NCBI RefSeq assembly: GCF_001650635.1
Contig: NZ_LWQU01000133.1
Span: 1-43,364, forward strand
Reading direction: 5' to 3'
Source of the DNA: Magnetospirillum moscoviense
GTDB taxonomy: Bacteria > Pseudomonadota > Alphaproteobacteria > Rhodospirillales > Magnetospirillaceae
DNA: 43,364 nucleotides
A model generated the notes under the pieces. The model did not search any database, was not told where the DNA came from, and worked only from the letters and a program-made list of their open reading frames with translations. The position numbers and the translations under genes are program-made. Shown one piece after another: positions 17,901 through 25,335 of this stretch. Positions within the stretch are counted from its first letter, which is position 1. Every line of letters starts with the position of its first letter.

Positions 17901-18736
17901 CCAACAAGTTGCCGCCGGCCACCGGCGGAATCATGATCAATGCCGGCCCCGACTATAATACCGAGGCGGTAACCGGGAAGGAGAACCTGGAAAAGGCCCG
18001 GTCGCGCGGCTCGTCGGTGGCGGGCGGCATGCGTGGCATGTCTTCTGGCATGCGCGGCCTGAAGTTCGACCCGCTGCCGGGTGCCGAGAAGGAAGGCCAG
18101 CTAATCCGTCAAAAGGTCACGGTGGTCGGCAAGACCAGCACCATCTACAGCAAGCTGGACGCCCAGGAGCGCGTGCTGCGCGACATGGAGCGCCCGCCCG
18201 AGGTTCTGCACATCGCGACCCACGGCTTCTTCCTGAAGCCCGACGATACCCTGAGGAAGCGCCTGTTGAAGCTGCAGCGCGGCGGCGACATCCAATTGCC
18301 GCCACCGGGCGATAACCCGCTGCTGCGGTCCGGTCTGGCCTTTGCCGGCATCAACGCCAACGCCCAGCTGCTGGGCGAGATCGACACCGATAATGACGGC
18401 GTGTTGACCGCGCTTGAGGTGCTGGGGCTGGACCTGACCGGCACCAAGCTGGCGATTCTGTCGGCCTGCGAAACCGGCCTGGGTGAAATTCATGAAGGCG
18501 AGGGCGTCTACGGCCTGCGTCGCGCCTTCCAAGAGGCCGGGGCTGGTTCGGTGGTGTCGTCCCTTTGGGAAGTCAGCGACGCCGGCACCCAGACCCTGAT
18601 GAACGCGCTGTACGGCCGCCTGCTGGCCGGCAAGACCCCGCACCAGTCCCTGCGCGAGGCCCAATTGGAGATGCTGCGCATCGGTCAATGGAGCTCGCCC
18701 TATATCTGGTCGGCCTTCTTCATGGTCGACGGCTGA
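14906..18736 (+). CDS. Exported TPR-CHAT (caspase-like) protein
   Basis: This 1276-residue protein has a signal peptide (about 1-30, ending QPAFAQ). A long TPR array follows (about 35-710), with repeats of the GRLAEAEAVFKEAYERFEKVLG, HPSTLVSMNNLALL type as in kinesin-light-chain TPRs. Next come a helical linker with a coiled coil (about 780-890) and a C-terminal CHAT domain (about 890-1276). The predicted catalytic pair is His1106 (HIATHG) and Cys1188 (LSACETG), as in caspase-like peptidases. An EF-hand-like loop, DTDNDGVLTALE, lies at 1160-1171. The final QWSSPYIWSAFFMVDG is the usual CHAT end. It is linked to the CHASE2 cyclase upstream and is likely a secreted or periplasmic protease. Confidence 0.9.
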   Translation: MAARRTLAFLACATALGVVLTVASPQPAFAQGAAPGLADRAKQALGKGNAAEAFTLYKKAHEAAPSNLDYAHNAAALAMQLGDVESAASLLQAAHKIAVGAGKRDDAAAYAAEVAKLREAVPPAMAERQAKASAIPAGREPAVGMWNRMRQAAMAAAAQGNLDRAQEVGAQALSVATDNLGPDHIATIYSGSDMGQIQMAASKIELAGASLKTAAAAAERALGAGHPETLKIQGHLAALETAQARFPQAAQIQGEMAKAAGQALGPMHDLTLSAQAAQARSLQNSGRYPEAEKLLNAACVARAKSYGEVHPKTGTCVAQQAELARQMGEYDKAQPLIAKALSIQDSALAAGDPAGFSTRSEAAAIAFRMGRLDEAQGMMEALVKDAQTAGDVETAMAIKGELAEVVDERGDHVRAEALAREVLEHQNKTLGNAHPNTVATLSSLGSIYRKQGRLAEAEAVFKEAYERFEKVLGLDHRSTIVAANNLGEILEKQGLYDQAEPYLRTAVEGSRKVLGDAHPSTLVSMNNLALLNESQGNFDKAEAFYKSAIIVFTKKMGANHPDTLAFVNNLAYLYLLKEEFANAEPLFRQVVAAWTKSYGPRHINTLKARNSLARTMHRQGKLAEAEALFREVLKARSDVLGPKHLDVLRSQIDLGNMLRTAKRLDDADSMLTKAAAMGEEVLGPLHPYTFEAMNGLADVKVDKGDLKGGLGVRATIFARRTDFLNRMLYVTGDNAREGYVRLHQPELAAYMDLLSRLDPETAGKGLLDVSLNRKGILFKVASELAQLGRLSKNPELDKLNSELTETRKKLAALTLSGPTEETKDRHAEVLHELEERINRLQSDLGRASVRFQKTVERIKLDELVEFLPEDSVLVDFQLFTHAGKQKLVAATLRKDGGKPVYSMIAYDDPAKIDAAIQKYRTDIQSEEIDLDELLEVGQTTYGLIWAPLADKIGKKSSVYLIPDGMLNILPFTALVEKNGKYLIERLDVHIYTTARNLLPNKLPPATGGIMINAGPDYNTEAVTGKENLEKARSRGSSVAGGMRGMSSGMRGLKFDPLPGAEKEGQLIRQKVTVVGKTSTIYSKLDAQERVLRDMERPPEVLHIATHGFFLKPDDTLRKRLLKLQRGGDIQLPPPGDNPLLRSGLAFAGINANAQLLGEIDTDNDGVLTALEVLGLDLTGTKLAILSACETGLGEIHEGEGVYGLRRAFQEAGAGSVVSSLWEVSDAGTQTLMNALYGRLLAGKTPHQSLREAQLEMLRIGQWSSPYIWSAFFMVDG

Positions 18737-18801
18737 TGACCCGGAGCAACCGGCCTTCAAAGCCTGTCTGAGTTTGGTGGAATCGGATTGTTATCTCGTC
18801 A

Positions 18802-18879
18802 CCCTCGGGCTCGATCCGAGGGGCCAGCCTGCTGAGGCGGTTTCGGACCATGGCTGGCCGGGTCAAGCCCGGCCATGAC
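18802..18879. repeat. Two adjacent palindromic elements of dispersed-repeat type
   Basis: The first palindrome is CCCTCGG and CCGAGGG around a 7-base loop at 18802-18822. The second is GGCCGGG, a short TCAAG-type loop and CCCGGCC at 18856-18874, in a CCATGG...CCATGAC context. This composition is typical of short intergenic palindromes repeated many times in alphaproteobacterial genomes. They lie between the convergent TPR-CHAT and cold-shock genes. Confidence 0.55.
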
Positions 18880-18921
18880 GGGAGAAGGGCGTTGGCGCAG
18901 CGCTGTCTCGTCACAGCAAAC

Positions 18922-18957
18922 GAAAAAGGCCCGGTCCCCAAAGGGGCCGGGCCTTTC
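18922..18957. terminator. Bidirectional terminator between TPR-CHAT and cold-shock genes
   Basis: A GC-rich stem (GGCCCGGTCCCC with GGGGCCGGGCC) with an AAA loop has A residues on the left and TTT on the right. Read on the minus strand it ends in TTTTT, so it can stop both convergent transcripts. Confidence 0.8.
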
Positions 18958-18977
18958 CGTTGGCTAAGCCTGACGGC

Positions 18978-19184
18978 TTAGACGGCGCGGATGTTCACCG
19001 CAGCCATCTTGCCGGTGCGACCACGCTCCAGCTCGTAGGACAGCTTCTGACCTTCGTTCAGGCCGCTCATGCCGGCGCGCTCGACGGCCGAGATGTGGAC
19101 GAACACGTCGGCCGAGCCGTCCTCGGGCTGAATGAAGCCGAAACCCTTGGTGCTGTTGAACCATTTCACGGTGCCAGTGGACAT
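18978..19184 (-). CDS. Cold-shock protein, CspA family
   Basis: This 68-residue single cold-shock domain protein has RNP1 (KGFGFI) and RNP2 (VFVHIS), starts MSTGTVKWFNSTKGF and ends GKMAAVNIRAV. It binds single-stranded RNA and DNA and melts RNA structures. ATG 19184 is preceded by GGAGG 6 bases upstream. A predicted promoter about 115 bases upstream would give a leader over 100 bases long, as in cold-induced csp mRNAs. It is unlinked to its neighbours. Confidence 0.95.
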   Translation of the reverse strand: MSTGTVKWFNSTKGFGFIQPEDGSADVFVHISAVERAGMSGLNEGQKLSYELERGRTGKMAAVNIRAV

Positions 19185-19297
19185 TAGATCCTCCATTGCT
19201 GGCGTGGCTCCGCGCCCGGTGGTGCGAAGCATCAAATCAGGTATGGGGAAGTCCAGGAGTGGCGGCCTTCGAAAAGGCGGCGTCGCGGGGGTTGCCC

Positions 19298-19325
19298 TAA
19301 CTATTCGACCCGCAGATGTTGACAG
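19298..19325 (-). promoter_or_regulatory. Predicted promoter with long leader for the cold-shock gene
   Basis: On the minus strand, CTGTCA (19325-19320) and TAGTTA (19303-19298) are 16 bases apart. The transcript would have about 105 bases before the ATG, the arrangement used in csp genes for temperature-dependent leader folding. It is a weak match to consensus, so a tentative call. Confidence 0.35.
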
Positions 19326-19358
19326 CTTCCGGCCCTTTTCGCAAGGGCGAAATGAAGT

Positions 19359-19392
19359 CGCCGGAAGGGCGGCCTTCGCCACCCTTCCGGCG
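19359..19392 (-). terminator. Hairpin terminator after the DUF1842 gene
   Basis: A perfect 11-bp stem (CGCCGGAAGGG and CCCTTCCGGCG) with a 12-base loop begins 7 bases after the stop of the minus-strand DUF1842 gene. The following T content is modest (TTCATTTCG), so termination strength is uncertain. Confidence 0.6.
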
Positions 19393-19398
19393 ATGCCA

Positions 19399-19797
19399 TT
19401 ATTCTGCGGCGACCTGACCGATGGCCGGGGCGGTCTTGATCGGGGTGGTGAAGCTGATGGTGCCCTGGGCCGTGTCGGTGAACAGGTGCACATTGGCGAC
19501 GCCGCTCTGCCAATCCTCGCCGACCACGGCCATGACCGACAGGTTGCGGCCCACCATGCCCGACTGGCTTTGCAGATCCATGCGGAAGTGGGTGTTGTTG
19601 GGCATCACCGTCATGGTGATCACCGGGCCGCTGACCGGCATGCGCACGTCCAGCGGCGGGTTGGTGGCCTGGGTGACGGTGGCGATGCCCGACGCGGTCT
19701 TGTGCACGGTATCGACCACCAGCTGCATCGACAGCACGCAGCCGCCGGGCATGGTTTCGGACGAGACGTAGGAAACGAGGAACGTACCGACAGTCAT
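19399..19797 (-). CDS. DUF1842 family protein
   Basis: This 132-residue protein is strand-rich throughout (MTVGTFLVSYVSSET, MQLVVDTVHKTASGIATVTQATNPPLDV, HFRMDLQSQSG), with no signal peptide or membrane helix. I recognise the pattern of DUF1842, a small cytosolic family of unknown function. It is monocistronic, between a hairpin terminator and a roughly 165-base AT-rich upstream region. ATG 19797 is chosen as the start of the conserved strand. Function unknown. Confidence 0.65.
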   Translation of the reverse strand: MTVGTFLVSYVSSETMPGGCVLSMQLVVDTVHKTASGIATVTQATNPPLDVRMPVSGPVITMTVMPNNTHFRMDLQSQSGMVGRNLSVMAVVGEDWQSGVANVHLFTDTAQGTISFTTPIKTAPAIGQVAAE

Positions 19798-19963
19798 GGT
19801 GTGTGTCCTTCCTGCATGTTGTTTTCCTTGGTGCCCGAAGGATGGATGCCTCCACCGCTTTAGGTGGGATCATGCTAGCTTAAGCACACGCTAAAATAGA
19901 GTCTAATAATGTGACAAATCAGTGTTGATTGCATGCAGCTCGACGCAATCTGAGGTGGGAGGG

Positions 19964-20707
19964 CTAATAGAGGTGCTGGCCGCCGGTGACGAAGATCTCG
20001 CTGCCGGTGACATAGTCGAAGTCGGGGCCGCACAGGCGGAACACCGTGCCGGCGACGTCTTCGGGCGTGCCCATGCGTTCCAGCGGAATGCGCGGGACCA
20101 GGGCTTCGTATTCGGCGGAAATCATTTCGGTGCGAATTTCGCCCGGGGCCACGGCGTTGACCCGCACCCCCAACTGGGCCAGTTCCACCGCCATCTCGCG
20201 GGTCAGGCCCGACAGCGCCGCCTTCGAGGTGGAATAGGCCGAGCCGGCGAAGGGGTGGACGTAATGGCCGGCGATCGAGGTGATGTTGACGATGGAACCC
20301 TTGCCCTTGTGCAGCGCCCGGGCGAAACCGCGCGCCAGCCGAAGGGGCGCGAAGAAGTTCAGTTCGAACACTTCCTTCCAGCCGTCGATGGGGCCGTTCA
20401 ACACCCCCAATCGTTCCTTGTAGGGGGTCTTGGGGCTGACGCCGGCATTATTGACCAGCGCGTTCAGCGGCGCGTCGCCCAACCAGGCATTGGCGGCGGC
20501 AATGAAGGCATCGGTGCTGGCGGGATCGGCCAGGTCGGTGACGACGTGATGGACCCAGTTGGGGTCGGATCGGCACGCCGCCGGCATCTCGGCCCGGGCG
20601 CAGGTGATCACCCGCCAGCCTTCGGCCAGGAACCGCCGGGCGATGGCGTGACCGATGCCGCGGCTGGCTCCGGTGACCACCGCCGTCAGCGGGCGCTGAT
20701 CATTCAT
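19964..20707 (-). CDS. SDR-family oxidoreductase
   Basis: This 247-residue short-chain dehydrogenase/reductase has the NAD(P) motif TGASRGIG near the N-terminus, NNAGVS in the middle, and the catalytic Ser (NITSIAG) followed by YSTSK. The end, SEIFVTGGQHLY, closes the Rossmann fold. ATG 20707 overlaps the sppA stop as ATGA, so the two are translationally coupled. It resembles FabG-like reductases, but the substrate is not evident from sequence; the R in SRGIG suggests NADPH preference. Adjacency to sppA does not suggest a pathway. Confidence 0.9.
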   Translation of the reverse strand: MNDQRPLTAVVTGASRGIGHAIARRFLAEGWRVITCARAEMPAACRSDPNWVHHVVTDLADPASTDAFIAAANAWLGDAPLNALVNNAGVSPKTPYKERLGVLNGPIDGWKEVFELNFFAPLRLARGFARALHKGKGSIVNITSIAGHYVHPFAGSAYSTSKAALSGLTREMAVELAQLGVRVNAVAPGEIRTEMISAEYEALVPRIPLERMGTPEDVAGTVFRLCGPDFDYVTGSEIFVTGGQHLY

Positions 20708-22455
20708 GGCCGCACCGGCATGCGCAAGGATCCGGCCTGCGGGTCCAGAATTTCCATCTGTTCCGCGACCGGGGCGATGATGCGGGCGATCTTTGCCATG
20801 GCCCGGGTCGATTCGTCGCCGACCAGCCCGCCGCCCAGCACCTTGCCCAGCATCTCCCACGGCTTCTTCGGCTCGGGGAAGGCGACCAGCTTCAACGGCG
20901 CGTCGCGCTCCAGCCCGGCCACCTCGCGAACCTGCTCGAAGGTGGTGGTCCAGCCGCCCAACACGTCCACCAGCCCGACCGTTTTGGCGTCGGCGCCGCT
21001 CCACACCCGGCCTCGCGCGACGGGTTCGATCTTATCCTTGGCGATCTTGCGGCCGTCGGCGGCCTTATGGGTGAAATCGGCGTAGATGTGGTCCATCATG
21101 GCGTTGACCCGTTCCAGCGCCTGGGGCGAGAAGGCGCTGTTGGTGCTCCACATGGTGGCGTTGTCGCCCCGGTGCAGTTCATCCCAACTGACCCCCAGCT
21201 TCTGCCAGAATTCGGTCAGAACCGCCTTGCCGGAAAACACCCCGATCGAGCCGGTGATGGTGCCTGGCTGGGCGACGATGCGGTCGGCACCCATGGCGAC
21301 GAAGTAGCCCCCCGAGGCGGCGGCCCCGCCCATCGAGGCGACCACCGGCTTGCCGGCGGCGCGTGCCCGGCGTACTTCGTTCCATATGGTGTCGGACGCC
21401 ACATACGAGCCCCCGGGGCTGTCGATACGCAAGATGATGGCCTTGACCGCCGGATCCTCGACGGCGTCGCGGAAGGCCTGGGCGATGGTGCCGGCATGGA
21501 AGCCCTGCTCGGCGCCGAACGGGCCTTCTTCATCGCCACGGACGATGGTGCCGCTGCCGGTGATGACCGCCACCTTGGTCCCGCTCGCCTTGGGCTGGCG
21601 GGCACCATAGGCGGCCAGATCGACCTTCTTGATCTTGGTGTCGAAGGCGGCGGCACTCCATGCCTCGTCGCGATAGCCCAGATGATCGACCAGGCCGGCC
21701 GCCAGGGCCTCGGCTGCCAGGAATGGGCCCTTGCCGAACAGGGCGCGCACCTTCTCGGTCGGCATCTTGCGGCTTTCGGCGATGCCGGTGATGACTTGAT
21801 CGCTCCACGAATCCAACAGGCCGTTCAGCGTCTCGGCCTGGGCCGGCGAATAGCGCTTTTCGGTGAAGGTCTCGGGCGCGGTCTTGTATTCCTTGCGGGC
21901 GACCACCTGCGGCTGGATGCCCAGCATATCAAGCGTGCCCCTGAGGAATGGCGATTCCGCGGCGAAGCCGGTCAGGCCGACATCGCCCGACGGCTGCAGC
22001 CACACCTTGCCGAAGGCCGAGGCGACATAGACCGCCAGCGTGCCGTTGCCTAACTCGCCCATGGATTCTGCGAACAAAACCGCCTGTTTGCCCGATTCCT
22101 TGAAGCGGCCGATTGCGGCGCGGATCTCTTGGGCTTCGGCCATCGACAATTGGGTCTGGCCGATGGTGGCGAACAGGCCAACCACCTGCGGGTCACGGGC
22201 CGCCGCGTCCAGGGCCTGGACCAACTCGCGCAGGACATATTCGCGTTTGCCCGACAGCATTGCGAACGGGTCGGACGACGCGGTCTCGTGGATCTTGGAT
22301 TCAAGGTCCAAGGTCAGGACCATCTTCTTGGGCAGGGCCGGCTCGACCTTGTCGTGCAGCGCGGAAAACCCCCAGATGGCGCCGATCATGCCGACGACCA
22401 CCAACAGGCCGATCACCGCGAAGGTGCCGACGATGAAACGAAGCACACGGCGCAT
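20704..22455 (-). CDS. sppA: Signal peptide peptidase SppA, long form
   Basis: This 583-residue membrane-anchored serine protease has an N-terminal helix (FIVGTFAVIGLLVVVGMIGAIWG) and two S49 domains, as in the 67-kDa E. coli type. The catalytic Lys is predicted at K191 (EYKTAPETF) and the nucleophile at S381 (GGAAASGGYF). The PGTITGSIGVF and VVARGRVWSGADA motifs of the second domain are present. It degrades cleaved signal peptides in the membrane. Start at 22455 (MRRVLRFIVG) precedes the anchor. It is followed by the overlapping SDR gene and preceded by a 73-base gap to the chemoreceptor. Confidence 0.93.
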   Translation of the reverse strand: MRRVLRFIVGTFAVIGLLVVVGMIGAIWGFSALHDKVEPALPKKMVLTLDLESKIHETASSDPFAMLSGKREYVLRELVQALDAAARDPQVVGLFATIGQTQLSMAEAQEIRAAIGRFKESGKQAVLFAESMGELGNGTLAVYVASAFGKVWLQPSGDVGLTGFAAESPFLRGTLDMLGIQPQVVARKEYKTAPETFTEKRYSPAQAETLNGLLDSWSDQVITGIAESRKMPTEKVRALFGKGPFLAAEALAAGLVDHLGYRDEAWSAAAFDTKIKKVDLAAYGARQPKASGTKVAVITGSGTIVRGDEEGPFGAEQGFHAGTIAQAFRDAVEDPAVKAIILRIDSPGGSYVASDTIWNEVRRARAAGKPVVASMGGAAASGGYFVAMGADRIVAQPGTITGSIGVFSGKAVLTEFWQKLGVSWDELHRGDNATMWSTNSAFSPQALERVNAMMDHIYADFTHKAADGRKIAKDKIEPVARGRVWSGADAKTVGLVDVLGGWTTTFEQVREVAGLERDAPLKLVAFPEPKKPWEMLGKVLGGGLVGDESTRAMAKIARIIAPVAEQMEILDPQAGSLRMPVRP

Positions 22456-22528
22456 GGTCGGCTATCCTTGCAATGACGAACATCCATCATCGGGTGTAGG
22501 CGCAGCCGGGCCCTCGGTCAATGGGGCG

Positions 22529-23857
22529 TTAGCTATAAACGGCGGCCAACTCGTCCAGCAGACGCTGCACTTCCTTCGACGGCTCCTCGATGGCGGCGAC
22601 CAGTTCGACCGCGTCCTCGAACTTTCCATCGGCGTACAATTGCGCCGCCTGGATGCCCATGTCGTGCACGCGCTTGTGCGGGGCTTCCAGCGCCAGGAAG
22701 GCCGGATGGGACTTCATCGAGGCGTCCTGGACCTGATCGTACCACTTGCCCAGGCGGCATTGGTGATGGTTGGCCAGTTCGTGCGGATTGAGCTTGGCCC
22801 GGTCCACCAGCATTTCGGCCAGACGGCGACGCCACACCATGTGGTCGGACTTGGCCAGCAAGATCACCGCGTTCTTCATCTCGACTTCGATCAGGCTGGT
22901 CAGCATGTCGGTCAGGCTGGCGCTGGCGATCGACGCGGTATCGATCAACTTGTTGATGGAATCGGTGTCGGACTTCGAGCGTTCGGTGGCCAATTCCAGG
23001 TTGCTGGCGATTTCCTGGGCGGCCTGGCGCTGCTGGCCCAGATGGTCGGCGATTTCCTGCATCAAGGCGGTGACGTCGCGGATTTCCTCGGAAACCTGGC
23101 GCATCTTGCCGACCGAGGACAACACCGCCTGCTCGCCCTGGCGCACCGCTTCGGCGCCTTGTTCCATGCCGGCCAGGATGGCGTCGGTCTCGGTCTTCAG
23201 GCCGCCGATGCGGTCGCGGATGTCGGTGGTGGCCGCCGCCGTCTGGTTGGCCAGGGCCTTGACCTCGTTGGCGACCACGGCGAAGCCCTTGCCGGCCTCG
23301 CCGGCACGCGCAGCCTCGATGGTGGCGTTCAAGGCCAGCAGGTTGGTCTGGCGGGCGATCTGCTCGATCTGCTTGACGATGGCGCCGATCGAGGCCGAGG
23401 TGTCCGACAGCCGCGCCACCCGTTCGGCGGTGTCGTTGACGGTGACCACCATGTCGCGCATGGTCGAAACCACCAGCTCGTTGCTGCGCGCCCCTTCGTC
23501 CGAAATGTCCTGCACCGAATGCGCGTTCGAGGCCGCCAGTTCCGAGGTGCGGCTGATGGCCTGAACGGTGGCGACCATTTCCTCGGTCGAGGCCGAGATG
23601 GTGGCCATGCGCTGGCTCATCTCGCGAATCGAGCGCATGGTCTGCACCGATTGGGTGACGGTGTCGTTCAGGAAGATCGACATGCCGACCGAGTGGCGCA
23701 AAAGCCCCTTCGAACGGTCCTCGAGCTTGTCGGCCAGTTCGCGCAGCTTGGCCGGAAGGCCTTCGGGGGCATCCGGAAGCGAAAGATACTTGCCGTCGAT
23801 CAGGCGATCGACCAGATCGTTCAGGTTGGACAAAGGCACAGGGGGTTCGGCATTCAT
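22529..23857 (-). CDS. Soluble chemoreceptor with C-terminal CZB zinc-binding domain
   Basis: This 442-residue methyl-accepting chemotaxis-type protein has no transmembrane helix or N-terminal ligand domain. After about 60 residues it enters a signalling coiled coil, with the hairpin core [41 protein letters not shown] at about residues 155-195. A C-terminal CZB domain (about 330-435) carries the zinc motif [36 protein letters not shown] receptors sense zinc or hypochlorous acid and work in the cytoplasm. ATG 23857 is preferred over an upstream in-frame start at 23914, since GGAG lies before it. No che genes are nearby. Confidence 0.92.
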   Translation of the reverse strand: MNAEPPVPLSNLNDLVDRLIDGKYLSLPDAPEGLPAKLRELADKLEDRSKGLLRHSVGMSIFLNDTVTQSVQTMRSIREMSQRMATISASTEEMVATVQAISRTSELAASNAHSVQDISDEGARSNELVVSTMRDMVVTVNDTAERVARLSDTSASIGAIVKQIEQIARQTNLLALNATIEAARAGEAGKGFAVVANEVKALANQTAAATTDIRDRIGGLKTETDAILAGMEQGAEAVRQGEQAVLSSVGKMRQVSEEIRDVTALMQEIADHLGQQRQAAQEIASNLELATERSKSDTDSINKLIDTASIASASLTDMLTSLIEVEMKNAVILLAKSDHMVWRRRLAEMLVDRAKLNPHELANHHQCRLGKWYDQVQDASMKSHPAFLALEAPHKRVHDMGIQAAQLYADGKFEDAVELVAAIEEPSKEVQRLLDELAAVYS

Positions 23858-23948
23858 GCTGGGGCTCCATGCATGGAATTTGGCAAACCATACCCCCGGA
23901 ACGCAGGAACGCAAATAAAAGCTGCGCTAAAATTAGAGTAATTCGAAC

Positions 23949-25145
23949 CTAGCCGGTCTTCTGGGCGGCGGCGGCGAACAGGCGGGTGATGAAGTCGGCA
24001 ATCTGTCGGTTGGTGCTGGCTTGGCCCAAATTCGCCGCTTGCGCGCGCTGGACGATCTTGGCGACATATTCGGGGCGGCCGGGCACCCCGAAGGCCTTTT
24101 CGAAATTCTCGTCGCCCAGGGCGGCGTTGGCGCTCATCAGGAACACCGCCAACTGATCGACGCGCAGGGCGAGGTCGCCCACCAGCTTCTTTCCGACCGA
24201 TGCGCTGACGATGCCCAGCTTGCCGGTGACGCTGATGGCGTTGGCGGCATTGGGAATGACCTCGCGGACCTTGGGGTCCAGCAGCGCGTTGGCGAAGGCC
24301 TTGGCCTGCAGCCGCTTGCCGTCGGGGGTCAGGATTTCGGACAGCCGGGCCCGCTCGTCCTTGTCGGCGCTTGGGCGGTTGATCTCGATGCGGGCCATGC
24401 CGTCGCTCACCCGTTCGGACCCGGTCACCGAAACCGGCAGCGGGGCGGGGGCGGTGGGGGCGACCTGGAAGCCGGAGGTCTGGGCGTCGCTGACCACCGG
24501 GGTCGGCGGCGGCGGGTTGTCGGGGTCCGAGCGCAGCCGCCGAATGTCCTCGGGCAGGCGGTATTCCAGCAGGCGCTCGCCCAGCCGGCGAACCATGCCG
24601 GGATTCATCTGGACATATTCCGGGATGATCGGCACCTGCCAGTCGTGCAGCAGATATTCCTGAAAGGCGTTGTAAAGAATCTCGCCCTGGGTCAGCGGCC
24701 CCGATGTGGTGCGGGGGTGGTGGCGGGTGACCAGCGAGCGCAGCTTGGCGAACAGACCCCGGCGCGAGTTGGGGGCCTTTCGTTTCCTGGGCTTGGTCGA
24801 TCCGTCCAGGCGCAGGCGGAAGTGGCGCTTGGCGGCGGTGCGCACCACCATGGCGATGACGTCGTCCAAACTGCGGCCGCATTCCAGCAGCGCGTCGGCG
24901 TCCTCGACCGTGACTTTGTGGCGGTCCACCAGCAGGTGGCGAAATTGATCGGTGTTGGTGCGAAACGCCATGAAACAGCGGTTCAGCAGATCGACATCGT
25001 CCAAGATGGTGTCGAGCGCGGTGCGGCGCGGCAAAGCGCGCACCTCGGGCACCAGTTCGGCCAAGGCGGCGACCACCGGGCCTTGCAAGGTGGCGGTGAT
25101 CTTTCTGACGACGTTCAAATGGTCGCGCGACTGGTTATCGGGCAT
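23949..25145 (-). CDS. Hypothetical protein, first of two tandem paralogues
   Basis: This 398-residue cytosolic protein belongs to a family I do not recognise and is paralogous to the next gene. Shared blocks are VVRTAAKRHFR, preceded by CGRSLDDVIAM (about residue 88-115), LLHDWQVPIIPEY (about 165-178), DERARLSEILTPDGKRLQ (about 265-285), and a helical C-terminal domain with LALRVDQLAVFLMSAN. The centre (about 205-262) is proline-rich and looks flexible. There is no signal peptide or membrane helix. Charged helices in the C-terminal half suggest protein-protein contact. Start is ATG 25145; an upstream motif shared with the paralogue suggests common control. Confidence 0.75.
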   Translation of the reverse strand: MPDNQSRDHLNVVRKITATLQGPVVAALAELVPEVRALPRRTALDTILDDVDLLNRCFMAFRTNTDQFRHLLVDRHKVTVEDADALLECGRSLDDVIAMVVRTAAKRHFRLRLDGSTKPRKRKAPNSRRGLFAKLRSLVTRHHPRTTSGPLTQGEILYNAFQEYLLHDWQVPIIPEYVQMNPGMVRRLGERLLEYRLPEDIRRLRSDPDNPPPPTPVVSDAQTSGFQVAPTAPAPLPVSVTGSERVSDGMARIEINRPSADKDERARLSEILTPDGKRLQAKAFANALLDPKVREVIPNAANAISVTGKLGIVSASVGKKLVGDLALRVDQLAVFLMSANAALGDENFEKAFGVPGRPEYVAKIVQRAQAANLGQASTNRQIADFITRLFAAAAQKTG

Positions 25146-25224
25146 CAGGGTGCTCGTGGGTCTGCCTGTTGCCGATCATGTGGGAATGACCTTACTTAAT
25201 CGCTAGTGTGGTGATTTCGAAGTT

Positions 25225-25238
25225 GGCACCATTCCGCA
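25225..25238 (-). promoter_or_regulatory. Motif shared by the two paralogue upstream regions (copy 1)
   Basis: On the minus strand this reads TGCGGAATGGTGCC, 80 bases before the first paralogue's start. It matches the second paralogue's upstream motif at 26526-26539 in 12 of 14 positions. A TTGAC sequence lies just upstream in both cases. It may be a common operator or part of both promoters. Confidence 0.4.
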
Positions 25239-25286
25239 AACGTCAAAATCACCAAACAATTCAACAAATTAGCGGCCTGCTTATCG

Positions 25287-25311
25287 ACGAAATCCGTGTT
25301 GCGGATTTCGT
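25287..25311. repeat. Perfect 10-bp inverted repeat between the paralogues
   Basis: ACGAAATCCG and CGGATTTCGT flank a 5-base loop, downstream of the second paralogue on its strand. No T-run follows, so it may be a weak terminator or a protein-binding hairpin. Confidence 0.5.
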
Positions 25312-25335
25312 GGGCAGGACGCTAGCGACGACGAC

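Noticed and set aside
25220-25245. Possible sigma-54 promoter (TGGCAC then CGCA) on the plus strand
   Set aside because: The GG to GC spacing is 9 rather than 10 bases and it points away from both paralogue genes. The shared-motif explanation fits better.
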